From Geomonas oryzae (GTDB lineage: Bacteria > Desulfobacterota > Desulfuromonadia > Geobacterales > Geobacteraceae): a stretch of 64,000 nt of DNA. The notes under the pieces were generated by a model. That model did no database searches and was not told where the DNA came from. It was given only the letters and a program-made list of their open reading frames with translations. A program made the position numbers and the translations under genes. Position 1 is the stretch's first letter; every line of letters begins with the position of its first letter. This document shows, piece after piece, positions 1 through 9,041 of the stretch. The stretch spans positions 248,001 through 312,000 of the forward strand of contig NZ_RAHW01000002.1 of the NCBI RefSeq assembly GCF_004117875.1, in the 5' to 3' direction.

Positions 1-270
1 CCCCTTCGGTTCGGGCTGCACCGCATAGCTCAGGCGAATACCCCAGCGCGACCCGTCGCCGAGCAGCGCCTGGAAACGGGGGGTGTCATGCGGCGTGGAG
101 ATGATCAGTATGTCGGAGATGCCCGCCATCATGAGGGTCGCCAGCGGGTAGTAGATCATCGGCTTGTCATAGACCGGCTGCAACTGCTTGCTGGCCACCA
201 TCGTGAGCGGGTAGAGCCTGCTGCCGGCACCGCCTGCCAACAGGATCCCCTTTTTTATCCCTTGCGCCAT
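1..270 (-). CDS. rmlA: Glucose-1-phosphate thymidylyltransferase, N-terminal part (window edge)
   Basis: Catalyses dTTP + glucose-1-phosphate to dTDP-glucose, the first step of dTDP-L-rhamnose synthesis for surface polysaccharide. The first 90 residues are present and the 3' end lies outside the window. The reading frame from the ATG at 270 gives the nucleotide-binding signature [11 protein letters not shown] near residue 12, then the family hallmarks [16 protein letters not shown] and [15 protein letters not shown]. These match the RmlA/RfbA subfamily rather than a generic sugar nucleotidyltransferase. A purine-rich GGAAAGGTTGGT precedes the ATG. The rest of the pathway would be expected beyond the left edge. 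Confidence 0.93.
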   Translation of the reverse strand, partial: MAQGIKKGILLAGGAGSRLYPLTMVASKQLQPVYDKPMIYYPLATLMMAGISDILIISTPHDTPRFQALLGDGSRWGIRLSYAVQPEPKG

Positions 271-387
271 ACCAACCTTTCCAGAAGCAAAATTGACATT
301 TAACAAACTGTATTTACTACCACAGCGGCTCATCATGCGTCAAACAGATAATCCCGTACGGTCCCGGTCGTTACGACGCCCGGCGCG

Positions 388-762
388 CTAGAGCAGGCGC
401 TCCTTGAGCGCCTCGTCGATGAAGCTTTCCTCGATCGCCTCCCGCGCCCAGGGCTCCTTGCAGCGGGAAAGCACCACGGCGGCCCCTTCGGCGACCGCCG
501 GGACCGGGCTCCAGAGCGCGTTCCTGATCGAGCGCAGCCGCCTGGGATCGGGGGCTTTCATGACGGCGAGCTCGCGGCAGGAGCGGCACAAAAGCGCGAG
601 GTTGTCCTCGACAGGCTCTTCATCCGGCCGGTATTCCCACAGACGCAGCTCCTCGCCCCCCTCGCACCATTCGCACTTGAAAGCCGCCCGTTTGCTCACG
701 GTCTTGCCGAAAAGCTGCACCGCCTCCAGATGGTCCTTGTTTTGCTGCGCGCCCTTTGCCAT
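388..762 (-). CDS. Small zinc-ribbon protein, PhnA-like, function unknown
   Basis: A 124-residue soluble protein. Residues about 30-62 hold two Cys pairs, CEWC and CRSC, separated by an acidic stretch, which looks like a zinc ribbon of the PhnA / HNH-like type. The C-terminal half is helical and charged, with RRLRSIRNALWSPVPAVAEGAAVVLSR. No catalytic histidines of an HNH nuclease are visible, so I do not call it a nuclease. The gene stands alone, with about 186 bases of non-coding DNA between its start and the divergent sfsA gene. An overlapping plus-strand frame is treated as a shadow. Confidence 0.7.
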   Translation of the reverse strand: MAKGAQQNKDHLEAVQLFGKTVSKRAAFKCEWCEGGEELRLWEYRPDEEPVEDNLALLCRSCRELAVMKAPDPRRLRSIRNALWSPVPAVAEGAAVVLSRCKEPWAREAIEESFIDEALKERLL

Positions 763-948
763 TTCCGCCTCCCATGCCGCCTAAATGGCAGCGCAGACGA
801 GTCTAGCAGAATGGTCAACCGGATCAACAGTTTTCTCGTCGCGGCGCCGTATTCACGGCTCAGTTTTCACTGGACAGCGAGCGGCGTTCGCGGTTAAGGT
901 CTCGACGAAAAACTCCCAAGACAAGCCGCAACACGAGGACGAAGAAAC

Positions 949-1644
949 ATGATGCTCCCCTCCCCCCTGTACCAGGGAACCCTGATCCGCCGCTACCACC
1001 GCTTTCTAGCCGACGTCGAACTCGACGACGGCACCCTCGTCACCGCGCACACCCCGAACACCGGGAGCATGATGGGGTGCGCCGTGCCGGGGAACCGGGT
1101 GGTGCTTTCGGTGAGCGGCAACCCGGGGCGCAAGTACCCGCACAGCTGGGAACTGGTGCAGGCGGACGGCGTGTGGATCGGCATCAACACGCAGCTCCCC
1201 AACCTGCTGGCACGGGAGGCGATCCGCAACGGGACCATCGCGGAGCTTTCCGGATACGACAAGATCACCCTGGAGGTCCCCTACGGCACCGGAAGCAGGA
1301 TCGACCTCCTGTTGAGCGGCGAGAGCGGCCTCTGCTACGTGGAGACCAAGAACGTCACCCTCGTCAAGGAGCGCTGCGCCCTCTTCCCGGACGCGGTAAG
1401 CGCGCGCGGACAGAAGCATCTGCGCGAGCTCATGGAGATGGTGCGCCAGGGGCATCGCGCGGTGAACCTTTTCGTGGTGCAGCGCGGCGACGGCGACGCC
1501 CTTGCCCCCGCCGACGCCATCGACCCGGTCTACGGCAGGCTGCTGCGTGAGGCGGCAGCGGCAGGCGTCGAGCTCCTCGCTTACCAGGCCCAGGTCACCC
1601 TAGGCGAGATACGCCTCACCCATCCGGTCCCGGTATTGCTCTAG
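949..1644 (+). CDS. sfsA: SfsA family protein (sugar fermentation stimulation homologue)
   Basis: A 231-residue protein of normal SfsA length. Recognisable blocks are the N-terminal RRYHRFLADVELDDG, then AHTPNTGSMMGC, NTQLPNLLAREAI and the nuclease-like YVETKNVTLV with Glu and Lys in the order expected of a PD-(D/E)XK-like core. C-terminal VVQRGD and LAYQAQV also fit. E. coli SfsA was described as a maltose regulator and DNA binder; the biochemical role is not settled. Two ATG codons are adjacent at 949 and 952; GAGGACGAAG upstream is the likely ribosome site. Confidence 0.93.
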   Translation: MMLPSPLYQGTLIRRYHRFLADVELDDGTLVTAHTPNTGSMMGCAVPGNRVVLSVSGNPGRKYPHSWELVQADGVWIGINTQLPNLLAREAIRNGTIAELSGYDKITLEVPYGTGSRIDLLLSGESGLCYVETKNVTLVKERCALFPDAVSARGQKHLRELMEMVRQGHRAVNLFVVQRGDGDALAPADAIDPVYGRLLREAAAAGVELLAYQAQVTLGEIRLTHPVPVLL

Positions 1645-1701
1645 GTATTTGACATCCTTGGCAAGGACGCTAAAGTTATACGCGTTGCCCGGGGGGGACC
1701 A

Positions 1702-2172
1702 ATGAGAATACCGAAACTGACCATCTTCGCCAAAGAGACCGGCGTGGAAATAGCTCCCAGTGAAAAAAAACAAAACGGCAGGCCCGAAGAGGGGCGTGTC
1801 GCCTTCCGCTTCTTCCGGCTCGCGGCAGGCCGCCAGCATATCCGCTTCGTGGCGGAACCGTGTGAGGCTTTCGAGATCTCCAGGAAGATAGCGCAGGTGG
1901 AGGAAAGCGGCGGAAAGGAAACCTTCACGCACCGCTACGAATCCACCGACGGCGAGACGATAACGAGGCTCAGTGTGGAGTGCTACGAACGCCACGGCCG
2001 GAAGGGATACGCCTTCTCGATCCAGCGCGGCGAGGAGAGCATCAACGTGGCGGCGCCGCAGGGGGAGTTTCTCTTCGCGGCGGAATTCTTAAAGCAGCTT
2101 TCCGTGGCGCAATCCTGGGTCTCCTGGGTGGAACCGGACGCGCAGAAACAGCAGGCGGCCTCACCTGCCTGA
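1702..2172 (+). CDS. Conserved-looking hypothetical protein, 156 aa
   Basis: I do not recognise this family. It is a soluble protein without signal peptide or membrane segment, predicted as mainly beta strand with one helix (SWVSWVEPDAQKQQAA) at the C-terminus. GGGGGGG lies just before the ATG at 1702. It is followed after 30 bases by the RsbW-like kinase gene, so the two may be co-transcribed. A minus-strand open frame over 1600-1995 covers the same DNA; the plus frame is preferred because of its ribosome site and collinearity with both neighbours. Confidence 0.6.
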   Translation: MRIPKLTIFAKETGVEIAPSEKKQNGRPEEGRVAFRFFRLAAGRQHIRFVAEPCEAFEISRKIAQVEESGGKETFTHRYESTDGETITRLSVECYERHGRKGYAFSIQRGEESINVAAPQGEFLFAAEFLKQLSVAQSWVSWVEPDAQKQQAASPA

Positions 2173-2202
2173 CCCCACCGAAAACTACGAAAGCGGGACA
2201 GC

Positions 2203-2649
2203 GTGATAAACAAGAAGCCGAGCAAAACCCTCTATCTAAGCATCGAAAGCAGATTGTGCGACGTGGCCCTCGTGGGACATGCGGTGCGAGGCGTCTGTGC
2301 CTGTTCGCCCCTCAAGGAGGAGATCTACGGTGAGATGGAAGTGTGCGTGGTGGAGGCGCTCAACAACGCCATCACCCACGCCTACCGCCGCCAGGAAGGG
2401 TACCGCGTCGACACGGCCATCACGCTGCATCACGACCGCATCTCCTTCGAGGTTTCCGACGAGGGGACCGCGATCGAGGACTTCGCGCCGAGAAGCCTCG
2501 AGTTCGACCCCGAGGTGATCGGATCCATCCCCGAAAACGGCATGGGGCTCTTCATCATCGAGACCCTCATGGACGAGGTGAGCTACCGCTCCCACAACGG
2601 CAGAAACACCCTCTCCTTCTGCCGCTACTTCACCCAGCCCCAGGCCTGA
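2203..2649 (+). CDS. RsbW-type anti-sigma / serine kinase ATPase
   Basis: A 148-residue GHKL ATPase domain protein of the RsbW/SpoIIAB class. The N box is VEALNNAITHAY (residues about 50-61), the G1 box VSDEGTAIEDF and the G2 box NGMGLFIIETLMDEV. There is no sensor domain or dimerisation histidine, which separates it from sensor kinases. Such proteins bind a sigma factor or phosphorylate an STAS-domain antagonist on serine. No sigma factor or antagonist lies nearby, so its partner is unknown. The start is GTG at 2203 with a weak ribosome site. It ends 3 bases from the convergent helicase gene. Confidence 0.85.
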   Translation: MINKKPSKTLYLSIESRLCDVALVGHAVRGVCACSPLKEEIYGEMEVCVVEALNNAITHAYRRQEGYRVDTAITLHHDRISFEVSDEGTAIEDFAPRSLEFDPEVIGSIPENGMGLFIIETLMDEVSYRSHNGRNTLSFCRYFTQPQA

Positions 2650-2652
2650 CCC

Positions 2653-5600
2653 CTACCCCAGGAGGAACTCGAAGTCCTCCCGCCCGATCGAGACGCTCCC
2701 CCCCTGCTCCGCCTCCTCCAGAAGCGCACGGTACAGTTTCAGCTTGCGCTTTTTAAGCTCCATCATCTTCTCCTCGATGCTGTGCCGCATCAAAAGCCTC
2801 GTGATGGTGACCTGGCGCTTTTGTCCGATGCGGTGCGCCCGGTCCGAGGCCTGGCTCTCCACGGCCGGGTTCCACCAGGGGTCCAGGTGGAAGACGTAGG
2901 AGGCGCGGGTCAGGTTTAGGCCGCGCCCCCCCGCCTTCAGGCTCAAGAGAAACACGCCGGGCTCGGTCGCTTCCTGGAAGTTCTGCACCAGTTCCTTGCG
3001 GCGCGAAACCGGCGTGGAGCCGTCCAGGCGCGAGGAGGCGATGCCGTGCTGGGTGAGTCCCTGCTCCACGATGTCGAGAAACGAGGTGAACTGCGAGAAG
3101 ACGAGGACGCTGTGCCCTTCCGCGAAGAGTTCCTGCAACTGGTCCACCAGGAACTCGATCTTCGGTGAGCGGTCGTTGGCCCCGGGGAGAACGAGTCGCG
3201 AGCAGAGGCAGATCTGGCGGAGTTTCAGGATCGCGGTGAGCGCTATGATGCGCGCCTGCCCGGCGGCGTTGGAGGCGAAGGCACGCGCCACCGTCTCGCG
3301 CACCTCGGTGACGGTCCGGGCGTAAAGCGCCTTCTGCCTCGGGCTCATTTCCAGGTAAAGGTCGGTCTCCACCTTCGGGGGGAGTTCCGCGGCGATCATG
3401 TCCTTCGAGCGGCGCAGGATGAAGGGACGGGTGCGCCGGATCAGCGTCTCGATGAAGTCGCTTCCCTCGCGCCCCATCTGCTTGCGGAACTGTTCGTAGG
3501 GGCCTAGCAGCCCGGGGAGTGCCAGGTCCATCACGGAGAAATATTCACCCAGGTGGTTTTCCAGCGGCGTGCCGGTGAGGGCCACCTTGAAGGTTCCCTT
3601 CAGCCTGCGCACCGCACCGGTGGTCTCGGCGTGGATGTTCTTCACCGCCTGGGCCTCGTCGAAGACGACGACGTGGAACGGGATCTCGCGCAGCACCTCG
3701 ATGTCGCGCTGCACTACGCCGTAGCTGGTGAGGACGACGTCGAAACCGGCGAACTCGGCCCGGCGCCCCTGGCCGCGGTAGACGCCGACCTTCAGGTCCG
3801 GATAGAAGCGGGCGAGCTCGCTCTCCCAGTTGAAGATGAGGGTGGGCGGGACCACGACGAGGTGCGGCACCTCTTGGGGGACGTCCGAGGCGATGGTCCC
3901 CTCTTTCAGCCCGGCCAGCAGCGCGATGGCCTGGATGGTCTTGCCGAGCCCCATGTCGTCGGCAAGGCAGGCCCCGAAGCGGTGCTCGTAGAGAAAGGCG
4001 AGCCAGCTGTACCCCTCGAGCTGGTAGTTTCGCAGGGTCGCCTTGAGCCCGACCGGCGCTTCGAGCTTCGGTATCCCCTCGAAGCGGGTGAGACTCTCGA
4101 AGATGCGCTCGTCCTCCGGGGACAAAAGCACCCGCACGCCGTTTTTCCTGAGCGTGATCCAGTCGAGGATCTGCAGGCGCGGCACCCGCACCACCTCGCG
4201 TTTGGTATGGGGGGCGAAGAGGGCTAGGGTGCTGCTCGTGAGCGGGTCGAGAAGGAACACGGCGCCCCCACGGCGGAAGACCCCGCCGCCGTTCAAGGCG
4301 GCCATCAGTTCCGCCTCGTCGACCAGTTCGCCGTCGGCACGAATCTCGGGACGCAGCTCGAACCAGTCGATGGTCGACCTGGTGGCGTCCAGGGTGAAGG
4401 TCCAGGAAACGGTCTGCAGCTCCTCGCCTGCAAGGGCGATGGCGTACCCCTCGGCGACAAGCGCCGCCTTCAGTTCTCCCAGGCGCCCCATGAAAACCTT
4501 GCGCTCCAGGGAGAAGCGCTCCCCCTCCCCCGCCTGCCAGAAGATGTCGAAGCCGAAGGTCTCGGCAAGGATCTCGAGAATACGCGTCTGACGTGATACC
4601 TCGACCCCGAGGGCGAGCCACTCTCCAGCGTCGGAGAGCTGCAGCAAGGTGAGGGTCCTGCGCGCCTCCTCGCAGAAACCGTTGATGATGGCACGTGCGT
4701 CGGCTCTGATGCCGCGCTTGAAGAATTCGGCCCCTTCCAGCGTCTGACGCACAAGGCGGTCGCGCTCCACAAGGTTATTGGAACCAAAGGCGGCGAAGCA
4801 GGCCTTCACGATGGCGGCGACACGCTTCTTCGCCTTCAACGGTTGCGGGTATGAGGCGCGGCCGTCTCCGTTCAGGAAGCGGAAGGCCTCGGAGGAGAAG
4901 GAAAAGACGGCCTCCCCGGCGACCCCTTCGGCAACCAGCGGCACCACATCTTCGAGTTCGAGGATGTTCAACCGGTAGCGCGGTTCCACGACTCTGGGCG
5001 TTACGCAGACGCCCGAGACGGATAGGATGAGGCGCGAAGCCGTCTCCCCCTCGGCGCCGAGATCGAACTGAAGGCGGTTGAACATTGCCGCGGGGAAACG
5101 GCAACCGGTCGCCTCCGCCGCCGGGGCGTCGGGAAGCCGCTTAAGGAGGGCCGTGAGGCTTCCATAGAGGCACAGGCCGGTGTCATCGACCTTCTGGATC
5201 AAGCTGCGTTTGAGATCGAAGAGGTATCCCTGGTGGATGAAGAGCGCGTCGTCCATCGAGGAGCCGTCCTCGAGGGAGAGACTCGCGGTAACGTCGCCTT
5301 TATCCAGGTCGAGTTGCAGCAGGACGGCACGGGTCACCGAGGCATCGAAAGAGAGCGGCCTTGCCTCATCCCCGGAAAGGTAGAGGATCGGGAAGCGCCC
5401 CCTGAAACGCCCGAGGAACTCCTCCACGACACGGCCGCGCAGCGCCGAGGAATGCAGCAGTCTCAGGAAATCGCGCATGGACGCGGGAAGAGCCGAGTCG
5501 TAGAGTGCGACCGGCAGGAGGTTCTGCATGAGGCGGAGGCGCACCTCACCCTGCTGCCTTTCAAGCGCCAGGGCATAGCCGCTTTCAGCAGGGATCGCTC

Positions 5601-6018
5601 CCTCCTCGGCGGCTACTTCTTTGATCGGAACAAGGTAGAGCTTCTCGCGGATTCCGGTCAGGTAATCGTTGGGGAGTTGAAGCATGGGAAGGGAAGCCGG
5701 GGCGAGCGCCTTTTTCACGGTGGCAAGGGCCGCGACGAGGTGCGGGCAGCGCCCGTGCGGACTCCAGACGCCGCAATTGCAGTTGCCGTTGAACTCGCCA
5801 TGGGCGATCGACAGGGATACCCGGCAGGTCTGCCCCGCATCCGACAGGCCGACCTCGAGGACGTCGCCGGCCTGCTGCCAGGCAACGCTTGCGACAGGAG
5901 TCCTCTTGCACAGCTCGAAGCCGTTGAAGAGGTGCACCTTGTCGGCCAGCGCGTAGATGCCCGCCGCTGGCATCTGGAACAGGTGCCGCAGCAGTGGGTT
6001 GGACGGAATGTCAATCAC
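2653..6018 (-). CDS. SWIM zinc-finger SNF2-family helicase
   Basis: A large nucleic-acid translocase of the SNF2/HepA group. Near the N-terminus is a SWIM zinc finger, CNCGVWSPHGRCPH. The C-terminal half holds the two RecA-like lobes: motif I DDMGLGKTIQA, motif II DEAQ, motif III ALTGTPLENHLGE, motif V SLKAGGRGLNL and motif VI SDRAHRIGQKRQ. The middle 400 residues are not recognised. I choose GTG at 6018 (1121 aa) because GGGGAG sits 7 bases upstream; a TTG at 6084 would add 22 residues with no ribosome site. Likely role is chromatin or transcription-complex remodelling, as inferred for RapA-like proteins. Confidence 0.9.
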   Translation of the reverse strand: MIDIPSNPLLRHLFQMPAAGIYALADKVHLFNGFELCKRTPVASVAWQQAGDVLEVGLSDAGQTCRVSLSIAHGEFNGNCNCGVWSPHGRCPHLVAALATVKKALAPASLPMLQLPNDYLTGIREKLYLVPIKEVAAEEGAIPAESGYALALERQQGEVRLRLMQNLLPVALYDSALPASMRDFLRLLHSSALRGRVVEEFLGRFRGRFPILYLSGDEARPLSFDASVTRAVLLQLDLDKGDVTASLSLEDGSSMDDALFIHQGYLFDLKRSLIQKVDDTGLCLYGSLTALLKRLPDAPAAEATGCRFPAAMFNRLQFDLGAEGETASRLILSVSGVCVTPRVVEPRYRLNILELEDVVPLVAEGVAGEAVFSFSSEAFRFLNGDGRASYPQPLKAKKRVAAIVKACFAAFGSNNLVERDRLVRQTLEGAEFFKRGIRADARAIINGFCEEARRTLTLLQLSDAGEWLALGVEVSRQTRILEILAETFGFDIFWQAGEGERFSLERKVFMGRLGELKAALVAEGYAIALAGEELQTVSWTFTLDATRSTIDWFELRPEIRADGELVDEAELMAALNGGGVFRRGGAVFLLDPLTSSTLALFAPHTKREVVRVPRLQILDWITLRKNGVRVLLSPEDERIFESLTRFEGIPKLEAPVGLKATLRNYQLEGYSWLAFLYEHRFGACLADDMGLGKTIQAIALLAGLKEGTIASDVPQEVPHLVVVPPTLIFNWESELARFYPDLKVGVYRGQGRRAEFAGFDVVLTSYGVVQRDIEVLREIPFHVVVFDEAQAVKNIHAETTGAVRRLKGTFKVALTGTPLENHLGEYFSVMDLALPGLLGPYEQFRKQMGREGSDFIETLIRRTRPFILRRSKDMIAAELPPKVETDLYLEMSPRQKALYARTVTEVRETVARAFASNAAGQARIIALTAILKLRQICLCSRLVLPGANDRSPKIEFLVDQLQELFAEGHSVLVFSQFTSFLDIVEQGLTQHGIASSRLDGSTPVSRRKELVQNFQEATEPGVFLLSLKAGGRGLNLTRASYVFHLDPWWNPAVESQASDRAHRIGQKRQVTITRLLMRHSIEEKMMELKKRKLKLYRALLEEAEQGGSVSIGREDFEFLLG

Positions 6019-6217
6019 GTGGGAACTCCCCGGGTGTGCGAGCAAAGGATCGTATAAGGTACCAGAAACAGAGCCCGAATACAACAGTGCCTTGCCGTGG
6101 ATTTAAAAAGCTGCCCCTAAGACCCGGGGTTTGTGACAATAAACATCAAAAACAGTGCGCCTACCTACCATTTATATGGCCATAAATACCGGACAAAACG
6201 CCGTAAAGATCAAGCAT

Positions 6218-6743
6218 ATCGTCGTTTATATTCAATTTATCAGGGTTCGAATCGAACAAATCGTAGCTCGCATTTGATAAATCGTCGTTGACTTCTAATA
6301 AATCGTAGTTGACTTCTAATATATCGACGTTTATTTCTAATATATCGACGTTGACTTTTAATATATCGGGGTTGACTTCTTATAAATGAACGTTGACTTT
6401 TAATAAATCGCAGTTGACTTCTTATAAATGGACGTTGACTTTTAATATATCGGAGTTGACTTTTAATATATCGGAGTTGACTTCTTATAAATCGGCGTTG
6501 ACTTTTAATAAATCGCAGTTGACTTCTAATAAATCGTAATCAGCGTTTAATAAATCGTGATTGCGTTCGTATAAATCGCAGTTGAGTTCATATAAATCGC
6601 AGTTGAGTCCGAATGAATCGCGGTTGGATCCAAATGCATCGCGGCAAAGTTCCGAACGCATCGCGATTAACAACGAACGCATCGGGGTCAACACCGAGTG
6701 CATTGTACTCACTACCAAACAAATTGTAGTGATGTGGGCGCAG
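6218..6743. repeat. 21-bp imperfect tandem repeat array, about 25 units
   Basis: The period is 21 bases, with unit starts at 6218, 6239, 6260, 6281 and so on. The phase holds except for one extra base in the unit starting at 6638. The typical unit reads ATCGTAGTTGACTTCTAATA plus A. Central units are most alike and the right end drifts to AACGCATCGCGG-type units. The base composition is much richer in A+T than the neighbours. On the minus strand the units encode a heptad, (L/I)L(E/K)VNxD. That frame runs through most of the array but is broken by three TAA codons at 6380-6382, 6422-6424 and 6485-6487. No spacers are present, so it is not a CRISPR array. Confidence 0.92.
6488..6703 (-). pseudogene. 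Possible decayed heptad-repeat coding frame
   Basis: From an ATG at 6703 the minus strand reads a 7-residue repeat (CDLYELN, CDLYERN, HDLLNAD, YDLLEVN, CDLLKVN) up to a TAA at 6485-6487. Beyond it the same frame resumes with EVNSDILKVN-type heptads to about 6170, broken by two more TAA codons. All three stops come from the same change of TTATTA to TTATAA. No ribosome site is evident. It could be a pseudogene of a repeat protein, or an array that mimics coding because 21 is divisible by three. Confidence 0.35.
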
Positions 6744-6826
6744 ACATCAACGGATCAGTTTTATTTAGGGGTGCGCGTCTTGCAGAATGGCCGACTGTGG
6801 AAAGGAGAGCAGTGGGAGGAAGAGGC

Positions 6827-6857
6827 AAAAAAAATGGGGACGGCAGCGACCGTCCCC
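6827..6857 (-). terminator. Rho-independent terminator of nudC
   Basis: On the minus strand GGGGACGG, a six-base loop and CCGTCCCC are followed by AT(8). It lies about 80 bases past the nudC stop codon and points in the same direction. Confidence 0.85.
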
Positions 6858-6937
6858 TCGAAAAGGAGACCCAGGAGTGTGTTCCAAGGTTCACAACCAC
6901 TCTTCGGACACAGCTTCCAGGACTTTAATTATTTTTT

Positions 6938-7786
6938 TCACCCCTCGTCTTTTAGGGCGAAATTGTCGATGATCCAGCGCGCGATGCTGCGCTTCGGGGG
7001 AAGCGCCGGGGGCATGCGCTCCTTGGTGAACCACTGCGCATCCTCCAGCTCGTCGTGATCGACCCTGATCTCGCCGGACTCGTGACGCGCGACGAAGCCT
7101 GCCATGAGCTGGCTCGGGAAAGGCCAGTTCTGGCTTCCGACATAGCTTACGTCGGTTACCTTGAGACCGGTCTCCTCGAACACCTCGCGCGCCACGCACT
7201 CCTCAAGCGACTCTCCGAAATCCACGAAACCGGCAACGAGGCTGTAGCGCCCGGTTGCCCATTCCGGCTTTCGCGCGAGCAGGAATTCGTCGCCGCGCTT
7301 GATGAGAACGATGACGCAGGGATGGATGTGCGGGTAATGTTCATGCCCGCAGCCGCCGCAGCGCTTGCCCCAGGTGGGCGCGATGCGGGTCATGTCGCCG
7401 CTGCCGCAGCGCGAACAGTGGCTGCTTTGCCGCTCCCAGTAAAGGATCTGTTTGGCGACGCCGTAGATGGTGGCCAGCTGGTCCGGAAGCTCGGTCCACG
7501 GGACGGGCACAAGCGCATCGGGAACCGCTTCGGTCTTCCCGAGGCTCAAAAGACGCACCGGCGCTCCGTCCCACTCACCGAACTGCAGCGCGCGACCGTC
7601 GTCGCTCAGAGACGGGGGGAGTTCGCCCCGGTAGAGGTCGCCATCCTGCAAGAGAAGCGCGTCCCCCTGGAGGAGGACCCAGTAGCCCGGCCCGGTATCT
7701 GCGGCCGCGTCCGGTTTCAGCTGGGTAAATCTGGTTCTTATGATCTCGCCATTAAAGGGAAGGTTGATGGTATCCGGGTATGACAT
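6938..7786 (-). CDS. nudC: NADH pyrophosphatase, Nudix family
   Basis: Hydrolyses NAD(H) to NMN(H) and AMP; E. coli NudC also removes NAD caps from RNA. The 282-residue protein has the zinc ribbon CSRC...CGGC (about 122-142), the Nudix box GFVDFGESLEEC...REVFEETGL, and directly after it SQNWPFPSQLM, equivalent to the SQPWPFPxS array diagnostic of the NADH-specific subgroup. I place the start at ATG 7786, preceded by AGGAGCGG; a GTG at 7846 would add 20 residues without a ribosome site. The gene is monocistronic with its own terminator. Confidence 0.95.
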   Translation of the reverse strand: MSYPDTINLPFNGEIIRTRFTQLKPDAAADTGPGYWVLLQGDALLLQDGDLYRGELPPSLSDDGRALQFGEWDGAPVRLLSLGKTEAVPDALVPVPWTELPDQLATIYGVAKQILYWERQSSHCSRCGSGDMTRIAPTWGKRCGGCGHEHYPHIHPCVIVLIKRGDEFLLARKPEWATGRYSLVAGFVDFGESLEECVAREVFEETGLKVTDVSYVGSQNWPFPSQLMAGFVARHESGEIRVDHDELEDAQWFTKERMPPALPPKRSIARWIIDNFALKDEG

Positions 7787-7956
7787 GGACCGCTCCTGTT
7801 GCGTGACTGGGGCCTGCGATGAGGTCGAATAATACAGGAACCGCACAGGGAAGCAATGCCCTTTTCATTCAGAGCATTTGACTTGCATTGCTTTCGCGCG
7901 CCATGGTATTTTTTCCGTTCGCCAATACCCGGGCCGAGGCCCACGCAGGAGATCAA

Positions 7957-8985
7957 GTGAACCAAAACAGAAGACTACCGGCGGAATGGGAACTCCAGGA
8001 CGGCGTGCTCCTGGCATGGCCGCACGAGAACAGCGACTGGCTGCCGTATCTCGACCAGGTCCGCCCCGTTTTCGCCGCCATCATCACCGTCATCAGCCGC
8101 TTCGAAACGGTAGTGGTAGCCGCCGACGACCCCGAAGAGGTGCGTGAAACGCTTGCCGCAGCCGGGGCCGACCTCGAGCACGTACGCATCCTTCCCATCG
8201 ACACCAACGACACCTGGGCACGCGACTTCGGCCCCATCACCGTCTTGGAAGACGGCGCGCCGAGGCTCCTCAACTTCGGCTTCAACGGTTGGGGGCTCAA
8301 GTTCCCCTCCGACCTCGACAACCGGATCAACAAGCAGTTGCAGGCGCTAGGCCTCTGGAAGGCCCCGCTCGAAACGGTGGGCCTCATCCTCGAAGGGGGG
8401 AGCATCGAGAGCGACGGCAGGGGGACCATTCTCACTACCGAAGAATGCCTCATGAACGATAATCGCAATCCGCACCTGACCCGCGAGGAGTTGGAAGAGG
8501 AGCTGCACGGGCTTTTCGGCAGCGACCGCTTCCTCTGGCTTTCCAACGGGTACCTGGCGGGCGACGACACCGACTCCCATGTCGACACGCTCGCGCGCCT
8601 CTGCCCCGACAACACCATCGCCTACGTGCGCTGCGACGACCCGGATGACGAGCACTACCCTGCCCTCAAGGCGATGGAGGACGAGATCCTCGCCTTCCGC
8701 ACCGACGGCGGGCGGCCGTACCGCTGCATCCCTCTCCCCTGGCCCGGTGCGAAGTTCGACGAAGACGGGGATCGGCTTCCGGCGACCTACGCGAACTTCC
8801 TGGTGATCAACGGTGCCGTGCTGGTGCCGACCTACGACGACGAAAAGGACGCCGCCGCGCTGGTTGCCGTCGGCGAGGCGTTTCCGGGTTACGAGATCAT
8901 CGGCATCGACTGCCTGCCGCTCATCCTGCAGCACGGTTCGCTGCACTGCGTGACCATGCAGCTGCCGAAAGGGACGCTTAAGTAG
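7957..8985 (+). CDS. aguA: Agmatine deiminase
   Basis: Converts agmatine to N-carbamoylputrescine and ammonia, in the cytoplasm. The 342-residue protein of the pentein / peptidylarginine deiminase superfamily shows LAWPHENSDW, NDTWARDFGP, LEGGSIESDG and SHVDTLARLCP. The C-terminal nucleophile is in HGSLHCVTMQ. I choose GTG at 7957, because CAGGAG lies 5 bases before it; the upstream extension to 7888 looks non-coding. The next gene on the same strand encodes the following enzyme, separated by a family A repeat element. Confidence 0.94.
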   Translation: MNQNRRLPAEWELQDGVLLAWPHENSDWLPYLDQVRPVFAAIITVISRFETVVVAADDPEEVRETLAAAGADLEHVRILPIDTNDTWARDFGPITVLEDGAPRLLNFGFNGWGLKFPSDLDNRINKQLQALGLWKAPLETVGLILEGGSIESDGRGTILTTEECLMNDNRNPHLTREELEEELHGLFGSDRFLWLSNGYLAGDDTDSHVDTLARLCPDNTIAYVRCDDPDDEHYPALKAMEDEILAFRTDGGRPYRCIPLPWPGAKFDEDGDRLPATYANFLVINGAVLVPTYDDEKDAAALVAVGEAFPGYEIIGIDCLPLILQHGSLHCVTMQLPKGTLK

Positions 8986-9041
8986 CATTAGAGGAAGGGT
9001 TGACGGCATTTCGTTCAGGATTAGGCTCGCCTCTCGTCCAT

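Noticed and set aside
1600-1995. 131-aa minus-strand open frame opposite the 156-aa unknown gene
   Set aside because: It has no ribosome site and overlaps the end of sfsA; the plus-strand frame fits the gene order and has a purine-rich leader.
5233-6057. 274-aa plus-strand open frame opposite the SWIM/SNF2 gene
   Set aside because: A GC-rich shadow frame; the minus strand has clear SWIM and helicase motifs across it.
6218-6743. CRISPR array
   Set aside because: Units of 21 bases follow each other with no unique spacers and no cas genes are nearby.
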